Shown in pieces: positions 1 to 12,605 of a DNA stretch of 64,000 nt. Within the stretch, counting starts at the first letter, position 1. Each line of letters starts with the position of its first letter. The DNA is taken from positions 62,001 to 126,000 of the forward strand of contig JAIWNE010000012.1 of NCBI GenBank assembly GCA_025331445.1, written 5' to 3'. The translations under genes and the position numbers were made by a program. The stretch comes from Blakeslea trispora (lineage: Eukaryota; Mucoromycota; Mucoromycetes; Mucorales; Choanephoraceae). The notes beneath the pieces were generated by a model, which worked only from the letters and a program-made list of their open reading frames with translations, ran no database searches and was not told the DNA's origin.

Positions 1-76
1 TTTTTTCTTCTTGATATATAAATCAAACAACTTCAGTTCCTTTCTTTCCACTTCTCTCTTTTTCATTGATATAGTC

Positions 77-2548
77 ATGTCAGGAAATAACACAATACCC
101 TCAGAGAAAAGAGGGATTGTGGCAGAGAACTATATGGTATCTGATACATCTATTGATACAGAAAAAATGGAAGATTTTTCCGTAAAAGAAAAACATTTAA
201 TTCATGATGAAGAAAAGTCTTCATTCTATCCCTCAGAAGAAGAAGAGAATTCCCCCATTGAAGAGGTTCGAGTGGTCGTTTCAAAGTAAGTGAATAAGGG
301 AACAAAGTTTTGCCTCTCAGCCTATTTATATACTGATTGTCTTGTGTTCAGTAAAGACGATCCTTCTTTACCTGTCTATACATTTCGTATGTGGTCTTTG
401 GGTTTCCTGTTTAGTGCTGCACTCGGTTTCATCAATCAATTCTTTTGGTACAGACAAAACGCTTTGATGCTCACACCACTTGTCATTCAATTGCTTAGTT
501 TTCCCTTGGGTAAACTGATGGAAAAAGTAATACCCAAATCTCGTTTCTTTAATCCAGGACCTTTCAACATGAAAGAACATGTGCTGATCACTGTCATGGC
601 CAACTGTACATACAACACTGCTTATGCCATTGATATCATCACTATTCAACGACTCTTTTATAAGCAAAACCTGGGCTGGGGAGGAAGTATCTTGCTTGTC
701 TGGACAACACAGTTTATCGGTTATGGTATGGCAGGTCTCCTCCGTCCCTTTCTTGTCTACCCCTCCACCATGGTCTGGCCCTCTAATTTAGCTAATATCT
801 CACTTTTTCGCTCATTTCATTCTGTCGAGACCGATTGGACAGGCCCCACTCGCTTCCGTTGGTTCATCTATTGTTTCTCAGGCATGTTTGTCTACTATTG
901 GCTTCCTGGTTACTTTTTCCAAGTCTTGACCTTCTTCTCTTGGGCCTGTTGGATCAAGCCAAGCAACCGTACTTTAGCTCAACTCACAGGATCCTATCAG
1001 GGCTTAGGCATGCTTGCTCTTTCATTCGATTGGGCTACCATCACATCCTACCTGAGCTCACCCCTTGTGGTTCCTCTGTTTGCCATTCTGAATATCGGTG
1101 TAGGCTTTGTGTTGGTCGCATGGATCATTGTGCCTGCTCTTTATTACGGCAATGTCTGGGAAGCCCAAAAGTTTCCCATCTTTTCTTCTTCCTTGTTTAA
1201 CAAAGATGGTGAAGTCTGGGACAACTCTCTTGTACTGAACGAAGAGCGTTTGTTGGACCCTGTTCTCTATGAGCAATATGGTCCACTTCGAATGACCTCC
1301 TTTTTTGCTTTCACGTATGGTATTGGTTTTGCCGGTGTGACCAGTGTCTTGGTTCATACATTTCTGTATCATGGTAGTGACATTGTCAGACAGTACAAGA
1401 TGTCTCGCGACAAAACGGCCCAAGATATCCATCACAAACTGATGCAAGCTTACCCCGAAGTGCCTCATTGGTGGTACATTTCTATCTTTGCCATTTCTTT
1501 TGCCGTTTCCTTTGTGGTGATCTACGTATGGCCCATCTATCTCCCTTGGTGGGGCATGATTCTGTGTATTGCTTTAGCCATCATTTTCATTCTTCCAATT
1601 GGTATCATTCAAGCCATTACCAATCAACAGCCAGGCCTGAATATCCTGACTGAGTTTATTATCGGTTTTGCCCTTCCGGGTCATCCTATTGCCAACGTTA
1701 CTTTCAAGACATACGGTTATATCTCGATGACACAATGTCTTACTTTTGTCAGCGATCTAAAGTTAGGTCACTACACCAAAGTGCCTCCTCGTGCTATGTT
1801 CTGGGCTCAGTTGGCAGGTACTGGTCTAGGTGGCCTTGTGAATTTGGCTACAGCCACATGGTTGATGGACACAGTGTCCAATATTTGTACTCCTGCAGGC
1901 TATCCTTTTACTTGTCCTAGTGCCAGAACTTTTTACTCGGCCTCTGTTATCTGGGGTACCATCGGTCCACAAAGAATGTTTGGTGCAGAATCCATCTATA
2001 ATCCTATGCTTTGGTTTTTCTTGATTGGTGCTGTCTTGCCCATTCCGTTCTGGTACTTGTCAAAACGATACCCTAATAAATGGTACAAGTACGTGCATAT
2101 ACCTTTAATCTTTAACGCTACCGGCATGATGCCACCTGCTGTAAGTTTGATATATAAAAAAAAAAAGAAATTGGCTCAGTTGTCTCATATTGAATGATAG
2201 GTACCTCTTAATTTCTCCATGTGGTTTGCTACAGGCTTTGTCTTTATGTGGTATGTTCATACATATCATAGAGAATGGTGGGTCAAATACAATTATATCA
2301 CGTCTGCTGCTTTTGATTCCGGTGTAGCCATTGCAGGTAAGGAAAAATATCAGTCTTGTTATTACAATATAGTATGAAATGATGTTTTCTTATACAAAAA
2401 AAATTGTCTAGGTATCGTCATTTTTGGTGTTACTATGGGCACGAATGGTTGGCAAGCGGATTGGTGGGGCAATGGTGATCCTAATGGCACATTGGATCAT
2501 TGCAATTTGGCGGGTGCAAATGCCTCTGATATTTGTGCTACTTGCTAA
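77..2548 (+). CDS. Oligopeptide transporter (OPT family)
   Basis: Plasma-membrane-type proton-coupled importer of small peptides or related compounds. Exons 77-285, 352-2140, 2201-2336 and 2412-2548 join in frame to 756 residues, a normal OPT length. Family marks seen: the DDPSLPVYTFRMW entry motif directly after exon 1, NPGPFNMKEHVLI around residue 165, KVPPRAMFWAQLAGT (the K-[IV]-PPR motif) in the C-terminal half, many hydrophobic segments, and a WWGNGDPNGTLDHC tail. The acidic, Ser-rich N-terminus (about 70 residues) precedes the first membrane segment. The ATG at 77 is chosen because it is the first true ATG that gives a cytosolic N-terminus; an alternative upstream reading only adds a T-rich leader. 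No breaks are seen. It borders the transposon island, whose first repeat arm begins 46 bases after its stop. The substrate (tetra/pentapeptide, glutathione or metal chelate) cannot be told. Confidence 0.95.
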
Positions 2549-2593
2549 ATCAATATCAACCTGCTATTTCAGGAAATAGATGACACACAAATC

Positions 2594-2840
2594 CCCTGTT
2601 GCCGTAATGAAGACGAAAGATGTGGTACTAGCTCTCTGAGCCGCGCTTTTTTATTCGTAGTTTTAAATTAAACAATAAAATTTGACAATCTCTAATTCTA
2701 TCTATCTTTATAACTTTCTAGCCGTCATGTATTTTTTCTGGCTAAAGATGTGGTGCCGGGTGGGATAAGTGTTTAGAAAGAAGCGTTGTTACCATCGGGA
2801 GGGAAGTACCACATCTTTCGTCTTCATTACGGCAACAGGG
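2594..2840. repeat. 36-bp perfect inverted repeat, 175-bp spacer
   Basis: Bases 2594-2629 and 2805-2840 are exact reverse complements over 36 positions. The right arm overlaps the last codons of the broken tyrosine recombinase and the left arm lies 46 bases past the OPT stop. The shorter motif GATGTGGT recurs at about 2750 and 2890. This is seen directly. It could be the end of a recombinase-encoding element or a local inverted duplication. Confidence 0.85.
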
Positions 2841-3560
2841 AGATTGGATGTCGTTCCTAATCCAACCTTTGTTGCCTCCATTTCGACTTCAGATGTGGTA
2901 GTGTTTGTAGGATCAGAAAAAATAGAGGTCATAATCTGGCTACTAGTTCTATCTTGATAGGCAGGCTTGAAGTAATATTTTTCGAATGTATCAGCTGATA
3001 AACTCCAATTTGCATGCTTCTTGACATCTTCAATACGGTGACCCAACTGTACTGCTTTTGTACTTGACGCTGATCGGATCGAGTGAGGTTTGAACAAATT
3101 TGTATCAATACCAGTTTCAGCCATCATGGTCTTTAATATGTTGGCCACAGTAGTAGGTTGCATGGATCGAACCTGGTCGCTATTCGAGATGTAAGCTAAG
3201 AAAACTGTATTGTCTTCTGGTAAAGAAAGACGATAATCTCTGGTGCGGTTCATGAACAGATTGAGAGTATTCACCGGGCACATACATTCCTCTTGGAGGA
3301 CACCTAACACTGTGTTTTTGGTTTATGCTTCTTTGGGGGCACGGATATGGAGGGTGACACCTTCTATGCAGTTTTCCCCTGAAAATTTAAAGTGAACATC
3401 TCGTGCTTGTAAAGTGCCAATGTCTGATCTAGGTCGCCACATGGTTGCGATACACAAAAGAGCAATTGTTTTTTGTTGTAGAGTGCGTCCAGTTTGTAAT
3501 CGCCAATAATTTTTTAGAGGAACTTTTGACCCCTTTCGTCGCCGATTAAAATCGCACCTT
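2789..3560 (-). pseudogene. Tyrosine recombinase (phage-integrase fold) remnant
   Basis: Catalytic domain of a tyrosine recombinase of the kind carried by DIRS or Crypton elements. Reading the minus strand from about 3560, one frame gives the segment WRLQTGRTL, then MWRPRSD (first catalytic Arg region), a TAA stop after RAPKEA near 3326, and then, still in frame, the 173-residue stretch at 3310-2789 with HSIRSASSTKA (HxxR box), KHANWS (the His/Trp position) and EKYYF (the nucleophilic Tyr). The N-terminal DNA-binding part is missing and the internal stop makes the gene dead as read. It lies between the OPT gene and a DDE transposase gene, and a second, divergent copy of its WRLQTGRTL segment lies on the other strand at 6350-6440. 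It is not the same lineage copy as the recombinase of the DIRS element at 14 kb. Confidence 0.8.
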
Positions 3561-3590
3561 AAAATTTGTCTATACTGGATTTTTTTTTAT

Positions 3591-6009
3591 TTATATGAGC
3601 TTTCTATGACTTTTGTATGTTTTAGAAAAATTTTTGACAAGCTCATTTGTCTCGATGGCATCATGACCTTGGCTATATGCTTCTATATACCGATAAGCAA
3701 GGTTTTGCCATTTTCTAATTGTCTTTGTACCATTGGTAACCTGATTACTGTCTAGGAACTTATGGATGTTATCCTTAAGCCCCTTAAACGTGTAGTCACA
3801 CTCAAGACGAGCAATGCGTTTGGACTCGGCCCAGTGTCGCTCAATCCAATTGGTTTCGCAATGATACTTTGGATAGAGTGCCATCATATGGCCATTGTTG
3901 ATGATTGTTTCTTCTAGGATTGACTTTTGGTTAACAAAATCATCTTGTGCCGACAGTATTTTCTATAGACAACATTTGTCACCAGTATGCTCATCATTAC
4001 ATTTTTTCAAGAGCGAACAGTCTTTTTGAATGAGCCGTCTTTCCAAAAGGATTTGGAAAGTGCCTTTAAAGTACTCAACCTAGGATGATGAGTTAAAAGT
4101 TATCGGAGAGTTGATTTTTTGTAATTGCAAAAAAAAAAAAACTTACGGGTCTAGGGAACTGTAGCTTTTGTACTAAAAAAGTTCTCAAAGCATTTTCTGT
4201 TCCAAAACGCTTTCTTGGTCCTACTTGGGGCTTGAGTCTTTTAAATTCAGTCTTGAATTTCCTAAAATCAATATTGCGCATGAAGTACATGCTTTGTATC
4301 ATGGCTTGATCTGATTCTGGATCTCTGTAGAAGCCGTCTCGAAAGCGATAGGGTGATTCTGCTTTGTAGGGGATTTCCCCAGAAGACATTCTACTCGCAA
4401 GTAAGGCATCATTGCCAAATGCACGATGATTTTGACTTTGATCAAAAGCAAACAAACCAATACAGTCAGGATGCAACAACTCAAAGAGCGGAAGTACGTC
4501 CTCCTTGAGTTGTGCATTGAGGTCCTCACATTTCCACCAGTTGTCTCCCCCTGGATAGAAAATCGTTCTTGATGACCTCTCTTCCCCGTTGACCAAAGCC
4601 TTCATAGTACCATGGCAAGCGCACATGAATTCTGACACCATGACAGACTTGCCCTGGCCTTTAGGCAATATAGCCGATTCGGTAGGTAATTGCCAGCGAG
4701 TCTTCTTTCCATCGTTGGCATAGAAGGTGCTCTCATCATGAGTGACAAGAACTACCTTCTTTTCTTCATCTAGAAGGGTTGGTTGAACAACCTCTTCTTC
4801 ATTACCATATGGATAAAACTCCATCCTCTTCTTCCACTCCATCATCTGTCTTGCCCATTGAAGACGATATTCCTTTACATCTTGTTTTTCATGACCATCG
4901 ATGTACATAAAGTCTTTGCCAGTACTCTTGTAGTCAAAGCCCCACAGTTTCAGGTATTTTGAAACTGTGGTTTGGCTCAGAGACTTAAGCTTGTTTCCTA
5001 GCTCTTCACTTATTATGCTTGTGCTCAAAACATCAGGCAATATCACCCTTCTCACATGGTCAACTAAGCCTCTTGTTGATCGCTGATTGGGCTTTGTTTC
5101 TCTTAACCAGTCAAGGCATCTCTGCTTGATGTCCTCATCTAAAAACAGCGACACTCGCTTAGCGAACTTGCCTTGTCTTAAGACAGGGATATCTCCAGTC
5201 TTAAGAAGAGCCTTAGTCCACATGCGAATACTCTTTGCGTGATAAGACTCGGATGGGGACAACCAGGTTGTAGCTGCTGCTTCTTGGCTTGCCTCCATGG
5301 CACCTTTTCCATCTTTGATGCGCTTGAGGTAGGCAAGAACAGCTTGATAGCGAAAGGTATCATAATGGCCATGCAAAGTTTGGACAACTCGGGAGTTTGC
5401 TACTGACTTCAGCAACTCACTAAGCTTACTGATAGCACTGGAGATATCCAAGACGTCAGCTTCTTCTACTTCCTCTTCTTCTTCATCGGCTCTGACTTCA
5501 GCAGACTGTTCCTTAGAAATCTGAAAATAATCAGATATTTTTGATGAGCCTTCTGCCATCATCCTATTTTTTTGCTTTCTTTTTCTGATCGCTCTGTCGG
5601 TCAATTGAAAAGTTCTTGCATGTTTTCTTTTCTTGTTGATTTCTGGGTTGTTGTTGTCCCATTTCAAAGTGTCATGCAAACACTTTGTATTCTGATCTTC
5701 AATGTTGTCTAACATTTCTAATTCAATCTCTAAACTTTCTTCACCATCACTCTCTGAAATAAATTCAAAGTCGAAACATGATTCAATAGTAGGATACTCA
5801 AAGTTACTGTTGTCTTCATAATCGAACGAAGTATCGTCGATAGAAGAGACGCCTTCATTTTCGATCTTATTGTTCTATCTTTAAATTAAATTGCACAACT
5901 CAAAAGACACTTGATTCCATACCAATGCTTTTTCAGCTTCAACTTTTTGATTATGTCTGTCTTGGTTGAACTTTTTAAGCTTCTGAAGGTTTTTGCTTGG
6001 ACGACCCAT
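3591..6009 (-). pseudogene. DDE transposase gene, IS630/Tc1-mariner-like, one internal stop
   Basis: Cut-and-paste transposase. Exons (minus) 6009-5923, 5874-4147 and 4079-3591 join in frame. The N-terminus MGRPSKNLQKLKKF resembles an AT-hook start. An acidic stretch and a helix-turn-helix-like region follow, then the catalytic triad: VLVTHDESTFYAND (first Asp), GLFAFDQSQNHRAFG (second Asp) and CETNWIERHWAESKR (Glu). Introns are 5922-5875 and 4146-4080. A TAG at 3963-3965, between the second Asp and the Glu, is the only break; without it the frame runs to the stop at 3591. So this is a recently inactivated or read-through-dependent gene. No terminal inverted repeats could be found by eye. A 12-base direct repeat (AGAGGAACTTTT) stands at 3516-3527 and 6184-6195. 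Exact superfamily name is inference; the DDE call is solid. Confidence 0.85.
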
Positions 6010-6307
6010 ATTAAACTTTGCGAAAAAGGAACAGACAAAAAGTTCTGTTAAACAATTTTAATAGACTAGGATTCTGACTGACAATGTAGCACAAACTACC
6101 ATTTTAATATATCGGAGTTTGTTCTTGTAACACCGATTACTATATTATTGGTTGAAACTTATGTGTGCCTATAATTAGACATCAGAGGAACTTTTAGGTC
6201 GAAGTGAAAAAAAATAACTCGAGATAGAGACAAGATATAAAGAAAAGGAGGCCGAGGATCGATAGAGAATTAAATTTTGAACAGATTGTCGGCCTCGCTT
6301 TTTAATT

Positions 6308-6440
6308 TTGTCTGCAAAAAAAAGTTGCTATTTTGCTCCAAAAGTGCCAAAAATTTTCACCACCAAACTGTGGCGATTACAAACTGGACGCACTCTACTA
6401 TTGAATACTCAATCTATTGCTCTTATCGATTACTATTTTT
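6308..6440 (+). pseudogene. Second tyrosine recombinase fragment
   Basis: The plus strand here reads IFTTKLWRLQTGRTL and then NTQSIALI, matching the start of the remnant at 3560-2789. Bases 6371-6398 are a perfect 28-base inverted match to 3478-3505, and similarity fades on both sides, so the two are diverged copies rather than a recent duplication. The DDE transposase gene lies between the two head-to-head copies. Only about 40 codons are recognisable; no catalytic residues are present. Confidence 0.6.
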
Positions 6441-7976
<1,536 letters not shown>

Positions 7977-8334
7977 ATTTTTCTTCATTACTTATAGCAC
8001 ACAGAGTATTTGTAACGTCAGTAAAAAAACAAAGTTGGCAAATTATAGCAGCTATATTTGTAGCACAAACATCGACCATATGGTGATTATATAAGTAAGC
8101 ATGAATGTATTACATGGCCTGGTTTAGGCGGAAGAGACATAAAGAGGGAAAACAAAAGACCATGCAAGGAAGGCGATGATAGAAAGAGATATTCAAATAC
8201 AAAGGTGTTGGTGTGATGCTCATTATCGCAATCCGTAAATGAACAAGGCCTACAGATGTCTATGTGGAAGTCTATACTTTCCTTCACATTGCCCAAAACG
8301 AAACGCCATTCTTTTTGTGCTCTCGGAGTTCTTA

Positions 8335-8395
8335 GTCCGTGTATTTGGTCCGTGTATTTGGTCCGTGTATTTGGTCCGTGTATTTTGTCCATGTA
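8335..8395. repeat. 13-bp tandem repeat, four full units plus part
   Basis: The unit GTCCGTGTATTTG is repeated head to tail at 8335, 8348, 8361 and 8374, with a degenerate fifth start at 8387. It lies 107 bases upstream of the ATG of the next gene. No spacers, so it is a minisatellite, not CRISPR. Confidence 0.95.
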
Positions 8396-8501
8396 CTAAG
8401 AATTAGCCTTTCTTTCTCTTGTTCTTACTCACCATACATTCTTACCTTTCTTTATCTGCTTTTTGTTACTATATAAATCAATTGAAATCTCAAATTATAA
8501 A

Positions 8502-10343
8502 ATGTTTTACATCGGTCAAACGGACCTGAGCAATTTTCTTCTCAAGGAAGATCAAGACACTTCTCTTGGTGCTTTTTTGACAGAAAGTCGAAACATCATT
8601 GTAACAACAAATTGTTACAACTCGTGGCAGTTATTGAGAGCTGCGTGGACAAAGCGTTACAAAGAAGCAATAAAGACAAAGCAGCTAGAGAAGCGAAAGC
8701 TGAAGGCTTTGTGCTTTGTGGAAGATGCAGTATGGAAAGATTTGCATCAATCATCAGTAAGTGTAACCATCTGGTCCTTTTTTTTTTTTTTGCTTTTTCT
8801 CAACTTTTTATTTAGTACACTGAAGATGACACCCTTTGCCAGTCTTTGTTCGAATGGTGTACAAAGAAGGTATGGCCAACACTATTGATCTTTTTTATTT
8901 GAAAAAGCACTAATTATAGTCTGTTTCAAGTTTGCTGGTATTGAATTTGATAGCACAGCAATCGTCGAAGAAGTAAAGGATTTGGAGAAAAAAAGCAGCA
9001 AGACACTTAGGGATAGCTTGGCAATCATGTCTTGCAAGTTCCTTATGACATTCAGCCAGCTGACACATGTACAGAAGTGTGTCTTGAAGTAAGTAATCCT
9101 CAACAGCCCGATAGAGAACACTACTAACGAGACATTTAGACTTTCCGTTTCAAAGATTATCAACATGAATTCCGACGGTTATTCGCGCGAGTACTTGTTG
9201 TATCTTGAGATTGGAAAATATGAGGAGTTGTCTGCATTGGAAGCTCCCAAGATGATGAGCGACGAAGAAATGCAGGTCATCAAGACAATTTTTGCTGATT
9301 GCAAAAAGGTAAGAGACAAACTGAAACATAGAAATTGGTTTTAATGTTCGATTATTGTATTTCGAAATCCATCATACTCTTTAGACACTCTTCAATGATA
9401 ACAAGCCTGTCGTTTGTGACGTTTCCGCTGGCAAGGGTGGCCAAATAGGATACATCTTGACCATGATGTAAGCAACAATCAACGCTTTTAATGCAAAGGC
9501 TAACCAAACGAAATAGGAAAAACAAGTTTGCCGAGTGGCGACTTGAAGAAGAGGAAGAAGAGGAAGAAGAGGAAGAAGATGAATCAGAGGAAGAAGAAGA
9601 TGATGAGCAGCAGCAGTCGAAGAAAAGAAAAAGAAGCTGTGCACTTGACGAGAGCGACGTCGTTCAAGTTGTCAAGGACGTCTTGAATGTCCTGTTCGTG
9701 GATACTCTCCTGCGTTGGAAGAGCGGAGAGAAGACAACTGATTCTTGTAAACGAATGAAAATTGGAACCGAGACAAGCCTCAGCATCCGAGGTAGCTGCA
9801 AGAATGTAATGGGCAGAAGAAGCGACATTCTTCTTTTTACCAACAAGAAAGTCCCTGTGTGCCTCTCGGAGGTCAAAGATGGCAGAAGCAGCCGTGACAG
9901 CATTAGTCAAGAATCAAAGAGGATCCGCTGCTCCAAGTCACTCCAAGTGTACAATACTTGCTTGGGTGGCTCTAACAGCATTTGGTCCTTAGATTGGTGT
10001 GGTAAGTTCTTGCATCCAAAAAAAAAATGAAATCAACAATTAACAAAACAAACAAAACAAAACAGGTACTTGTGGCTACATCTACTATGTCACAAGCCAC
10101 GAAGGCGTTAACGTTGTCCTTCCTGGACGAAAGCTACAGTTGCCAAAAAAAGAAGAAGATTTAGACAAGCTGGAGCAAACGCTCATTGCTCTGTATGAAT
10201 TGAAGGTAAAAACATATCACAGTCTAAAAGTAAAACTAGGTTGCTAACTATTATAAAAGAACTTCTTGGTGGAGTACGATGCTGGTCTGGGCGAGGCATT
10301 TGTTGAAGGTCATGAGAATGCCCAGATCTTCCACACACCATGA
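8502..10343 (+). CDS. Unrecognised eight-exon protein, candidate PD-(D/E)XK fold
   Basis: Exons 8502-8756, 8816-8869, 8931-9088, 9140-9308, 9385-9467, 9517-10001, 10066-10205 and 10260-10343 give one open frame of 475 residues with no break. Introns carry GT-AG ends, and the fourth has a TACTAAC branch site. No family is recognised with certainty. Residues 250-273 are almost all Glu/Asp/Gln, and SKKRKRS at 274-280 is a likely nuclear localisation signal. After it come GRRSDILL (Asp343), CLSEVKDG (Glu358, Lys360) and a Gln-containing helix, spaced like the D...ExK core of PD-(D/E)XK nucleases; this is inference. The C-terminus has WSLDWCGTCGYIYYV. It is the only intact gene in the transposon island, so it may be a mobile or expanded family, or an accessory gene of an element. 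The exon 2/3 junction is the least certain. Confidence 0.7.
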
Positions 10344-10421
10344 ATAAATTGTATTTTTAGTCTTCTTTCTTTAATTGTAAACTGTTTGTCCAATCTATTG
10401 AAAGAGACAATGAATGTCTGA

Positions 10422-10424
<3 letters not shown>

Positions 10425-10453
<29 letters not shown>
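10425..10453 (+). repeat. Poly-A run, 29 bases
   Basis: Twenty-nine consecutive A after ATAT, 82 bases past the stop of the preceding gene. It could be a retroposed tail or slippage. The stretch 10454-10710 after it shows nothing recognisable. Confidence 0.9.
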
Positions 10454-10455
<2 letters not shown>

Positions 10456-10710
10456 GGGAGAGAAAAGAAGAATGGTTCTAGTGACAGGTCTTTACTACGA
10501 TGGAGCGAAACATAATTCAACTTTTATCTAGTTGATGCCTTGAAGAAAGGCTCAAAGCATATTGCTTTATTGATACTGGATAGGGGCTAGCTTCTAAACG
10601 ATAATCTGACCAGAAGGTCCTTCAATTTCTATGTGCTAAGCTATTTAGAAATTCTCATGGTTAGGTCGCTGATTTCTCAGTTTATGAATTGTCGGGTGTT
10701 CCCTAAATTG

Positions 10711-11520
10711 AGCTTCGCTTCTATGTGCCGCCCTCGCAACAAAGGTAATCTTGGGCTTCTCGATCCACGAATATAACAATACTCACTGCAACTACGTTGG
10801 ATAAAGCCCCTCTTGATGCCATCAAACGGTTTTGTCGATTTAATTCTTCTCCCTCGCCTTGTAGATTGGATGATCCATTGTGCCGTTGCCTCTATCACTG
10901 ACTCAGCTAACCACAGGCCTCGCTTGGATTGTCGCCTGGCCTTTTCACTCTCTTCTTTTCGACTTTCCTCTCTAACAGGTTCTAACAATGTTTTTTCGCT
11001 CCTGTTTAAGGCTATGGAGCATGTTCGTTCCTTTGCATTGGTAGTAATCAGCCCTTCTTTTGTCAGGCGTTCACTCCAGCCGCCCTGGCATATACTGGCT
11101 TCACACCCCCTTCTCCTCCGCCTACCTCTCTGCTGATCGTGAACTCTACCTCGTTGATCCAATCCTTGGGGTTTTTCCTCGCTGATGAAGAGGATATTCA
11201 ACTGTCGTCTAAAGACTACCGCTTTCTTCTGGCTGTACTTGGAGACAAGTCTTTTTAAAAGCTCTCTCTCTCGTACTACGATCGCATTGTCTGGTATCGT
11301 ATCCTTCTGAACAAAATCCCTTGTCGTACCATTTTACACAGTCCCATTGCCTCGTTTTCACGTCTACCCTCTGCTCGCTTGGTGGTATCGATGCTGATAG
11401 TTTGGAACACTTTCTTTGGCTCTGTCCTCTTAAGCCCACTGTCTGGTCATCCATTTGGTTCACTCACTTTGAGACGGAATTGTTGTATCGATCTGTGTAT
11501 CGAACAACAGAAATAAATGA
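10711..11520 (+). pseudogene. LINE reverse-transcriptase C-terminal remnant
   Basis: C-terminal part of a non-LTR retrotransposon ORF2. The frame from 10711 reads MCRPRNKGNLGLLDPRI, then an internal TAA at 10774-10776, and continues QLRWIKPLL...WMIHCAV to 11136. A frameshift follows to a frame reading YTGFTPPSPPPTSLL, and a third frame ends with CSLGGIDADSLEHFLWLC, the Cys/His zinc-knuckle seen at the end of many LINE ORF2 proteins. No reverse transcriptase core is left. Multiple stops and shifts mean it is dead. From 11521 to 11978 nothing is recognisable. Confidence 0.75.
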
Positions 11521-11978
11521 CAAGTAACATCCTGCCTAGACTCAGATCATAAACTACCTAATAAAGTAAGAAACAAAGAAATAAGATACAGTCACTGATA
11601 GCAGAGCAAACAAACGGAGTCTCTAATCTGACAACCATGTTCTCATTGCCGTATGGCAGGAGATTCAATATTAGCTTTAGACTCACTACTGCCGTAAAGA
11701 TGGCATGTGCACAAACAATAAAGACAAAGCCCCAAGCCTAGTAAGGGCTAGGAGGTTTATCGACGCTTTATTATTTATACCTCAATGCAAGAGTCATAAA
11801 AGTTGGCCTGCGATAAATAGTTGCTTATTGGTAAATAAGACATAGTGTAACAAAGATAGACATTGCGCATGAGAGACCAAGTCACTTCTTAGCATTAGTT
11901 GGGAAATATAAATACAAGTAGATTTTGCATACCTAAAATAATCAATCAGTTTTCTTTTACCATCTTAAAGAAATAAAG

Positions 11979-12605
11979 TTGAGTCTTAGTTGTACTTTGC
12001 TTTGTCCCCTTTTATTTCAAATCCATAAATACAACACTCCCAGTGCAACAGCGGATGAGTATTTAAGTGAGGATGAAAATGATGAGAACTACGAACCCAT
12101 GAGCGAGACAGAAGACGCTAGCGAGGCGTCTCATTCAGATGTTGAATATACTGAGGTAATAGACGAGACAGACTCCATCTCTAAACAGGAACAGGGCCTG
12201 CTGATGGAAGAGGCATATACAGAAGATTTACCAGATTAAATCGAAGGCAGCAGGAGTGGATCTAACGGGACAGGAGAAAGAAACATTACAGGACCTTTCC
12301 AGGGAACTGATCATGATTGAGGAACTTTCAGGAACTAACAAAGATACTGGGCACGAAGGTGCCTCCAGTCAATAAGTCTCCTCTTCTTTATTATGAAAGA
12401 TATTGATTTCCATTATGCCTCACTAAATGCTAATAGCTTAGTAAAAACTCATTTCAGTCCCTTACAAAAAGAATGCATTCGCTACCTCCGCCTCCAACAA
12501 TATGATATTATATATTTTCAAGAAACCCAAGTCCGACATCCTGAACAAGGTGAACGCCTTGACGTTCTTTTGCGATGCACGCAATCTGTGATATTTTGCG
12601 GGTGA
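11979..12605 (+). pseudogene. LINE 5' remnant: acidic ORF1 tail and start of endonuclease
   Basis: An acidic frame (11979-12239) is followed by a second frame at 12393-12605. The second reads DFHYASLNANSLVK and YDIIYFQETQVRHP, the first two motifs of APE-type LINE endonucleases (the Asn of the SLNAN box and the catalytic QET). It stops after VIFCG, far short of a full domain. Together with 13478-13846 this could be one LINE with its centre deleted. The ORF1 assignment of the acidic part is weak. Confidence 0.65.

Noticed and set aside
368..1468. Minus-strand frames inside the OPT gene
   Set aside because: Antisense shadows of a strongly supported membrane protein.
3516..6195. 12-base direct repeats at 3516 and 6184 as target-site duplications of the DDE element
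   Set aside because: IS630/Tc1 elements duplicate TA only, and no inverted termini adjoin them; recorded but not used to set element ends.
8335..8395. Possible CRISPR-like array
   Set aside because: Units are contiguous, 13 bases long and without spacers; it is a minisatellite in a eukaryotic genome.
9584..9910. Minus-strand open frames opposite the unknown eight-exon gene
   Set aside because: They mirror the Glu-rich exon 6 and have no domain; the plus-strand model explains all eight exons in phase.
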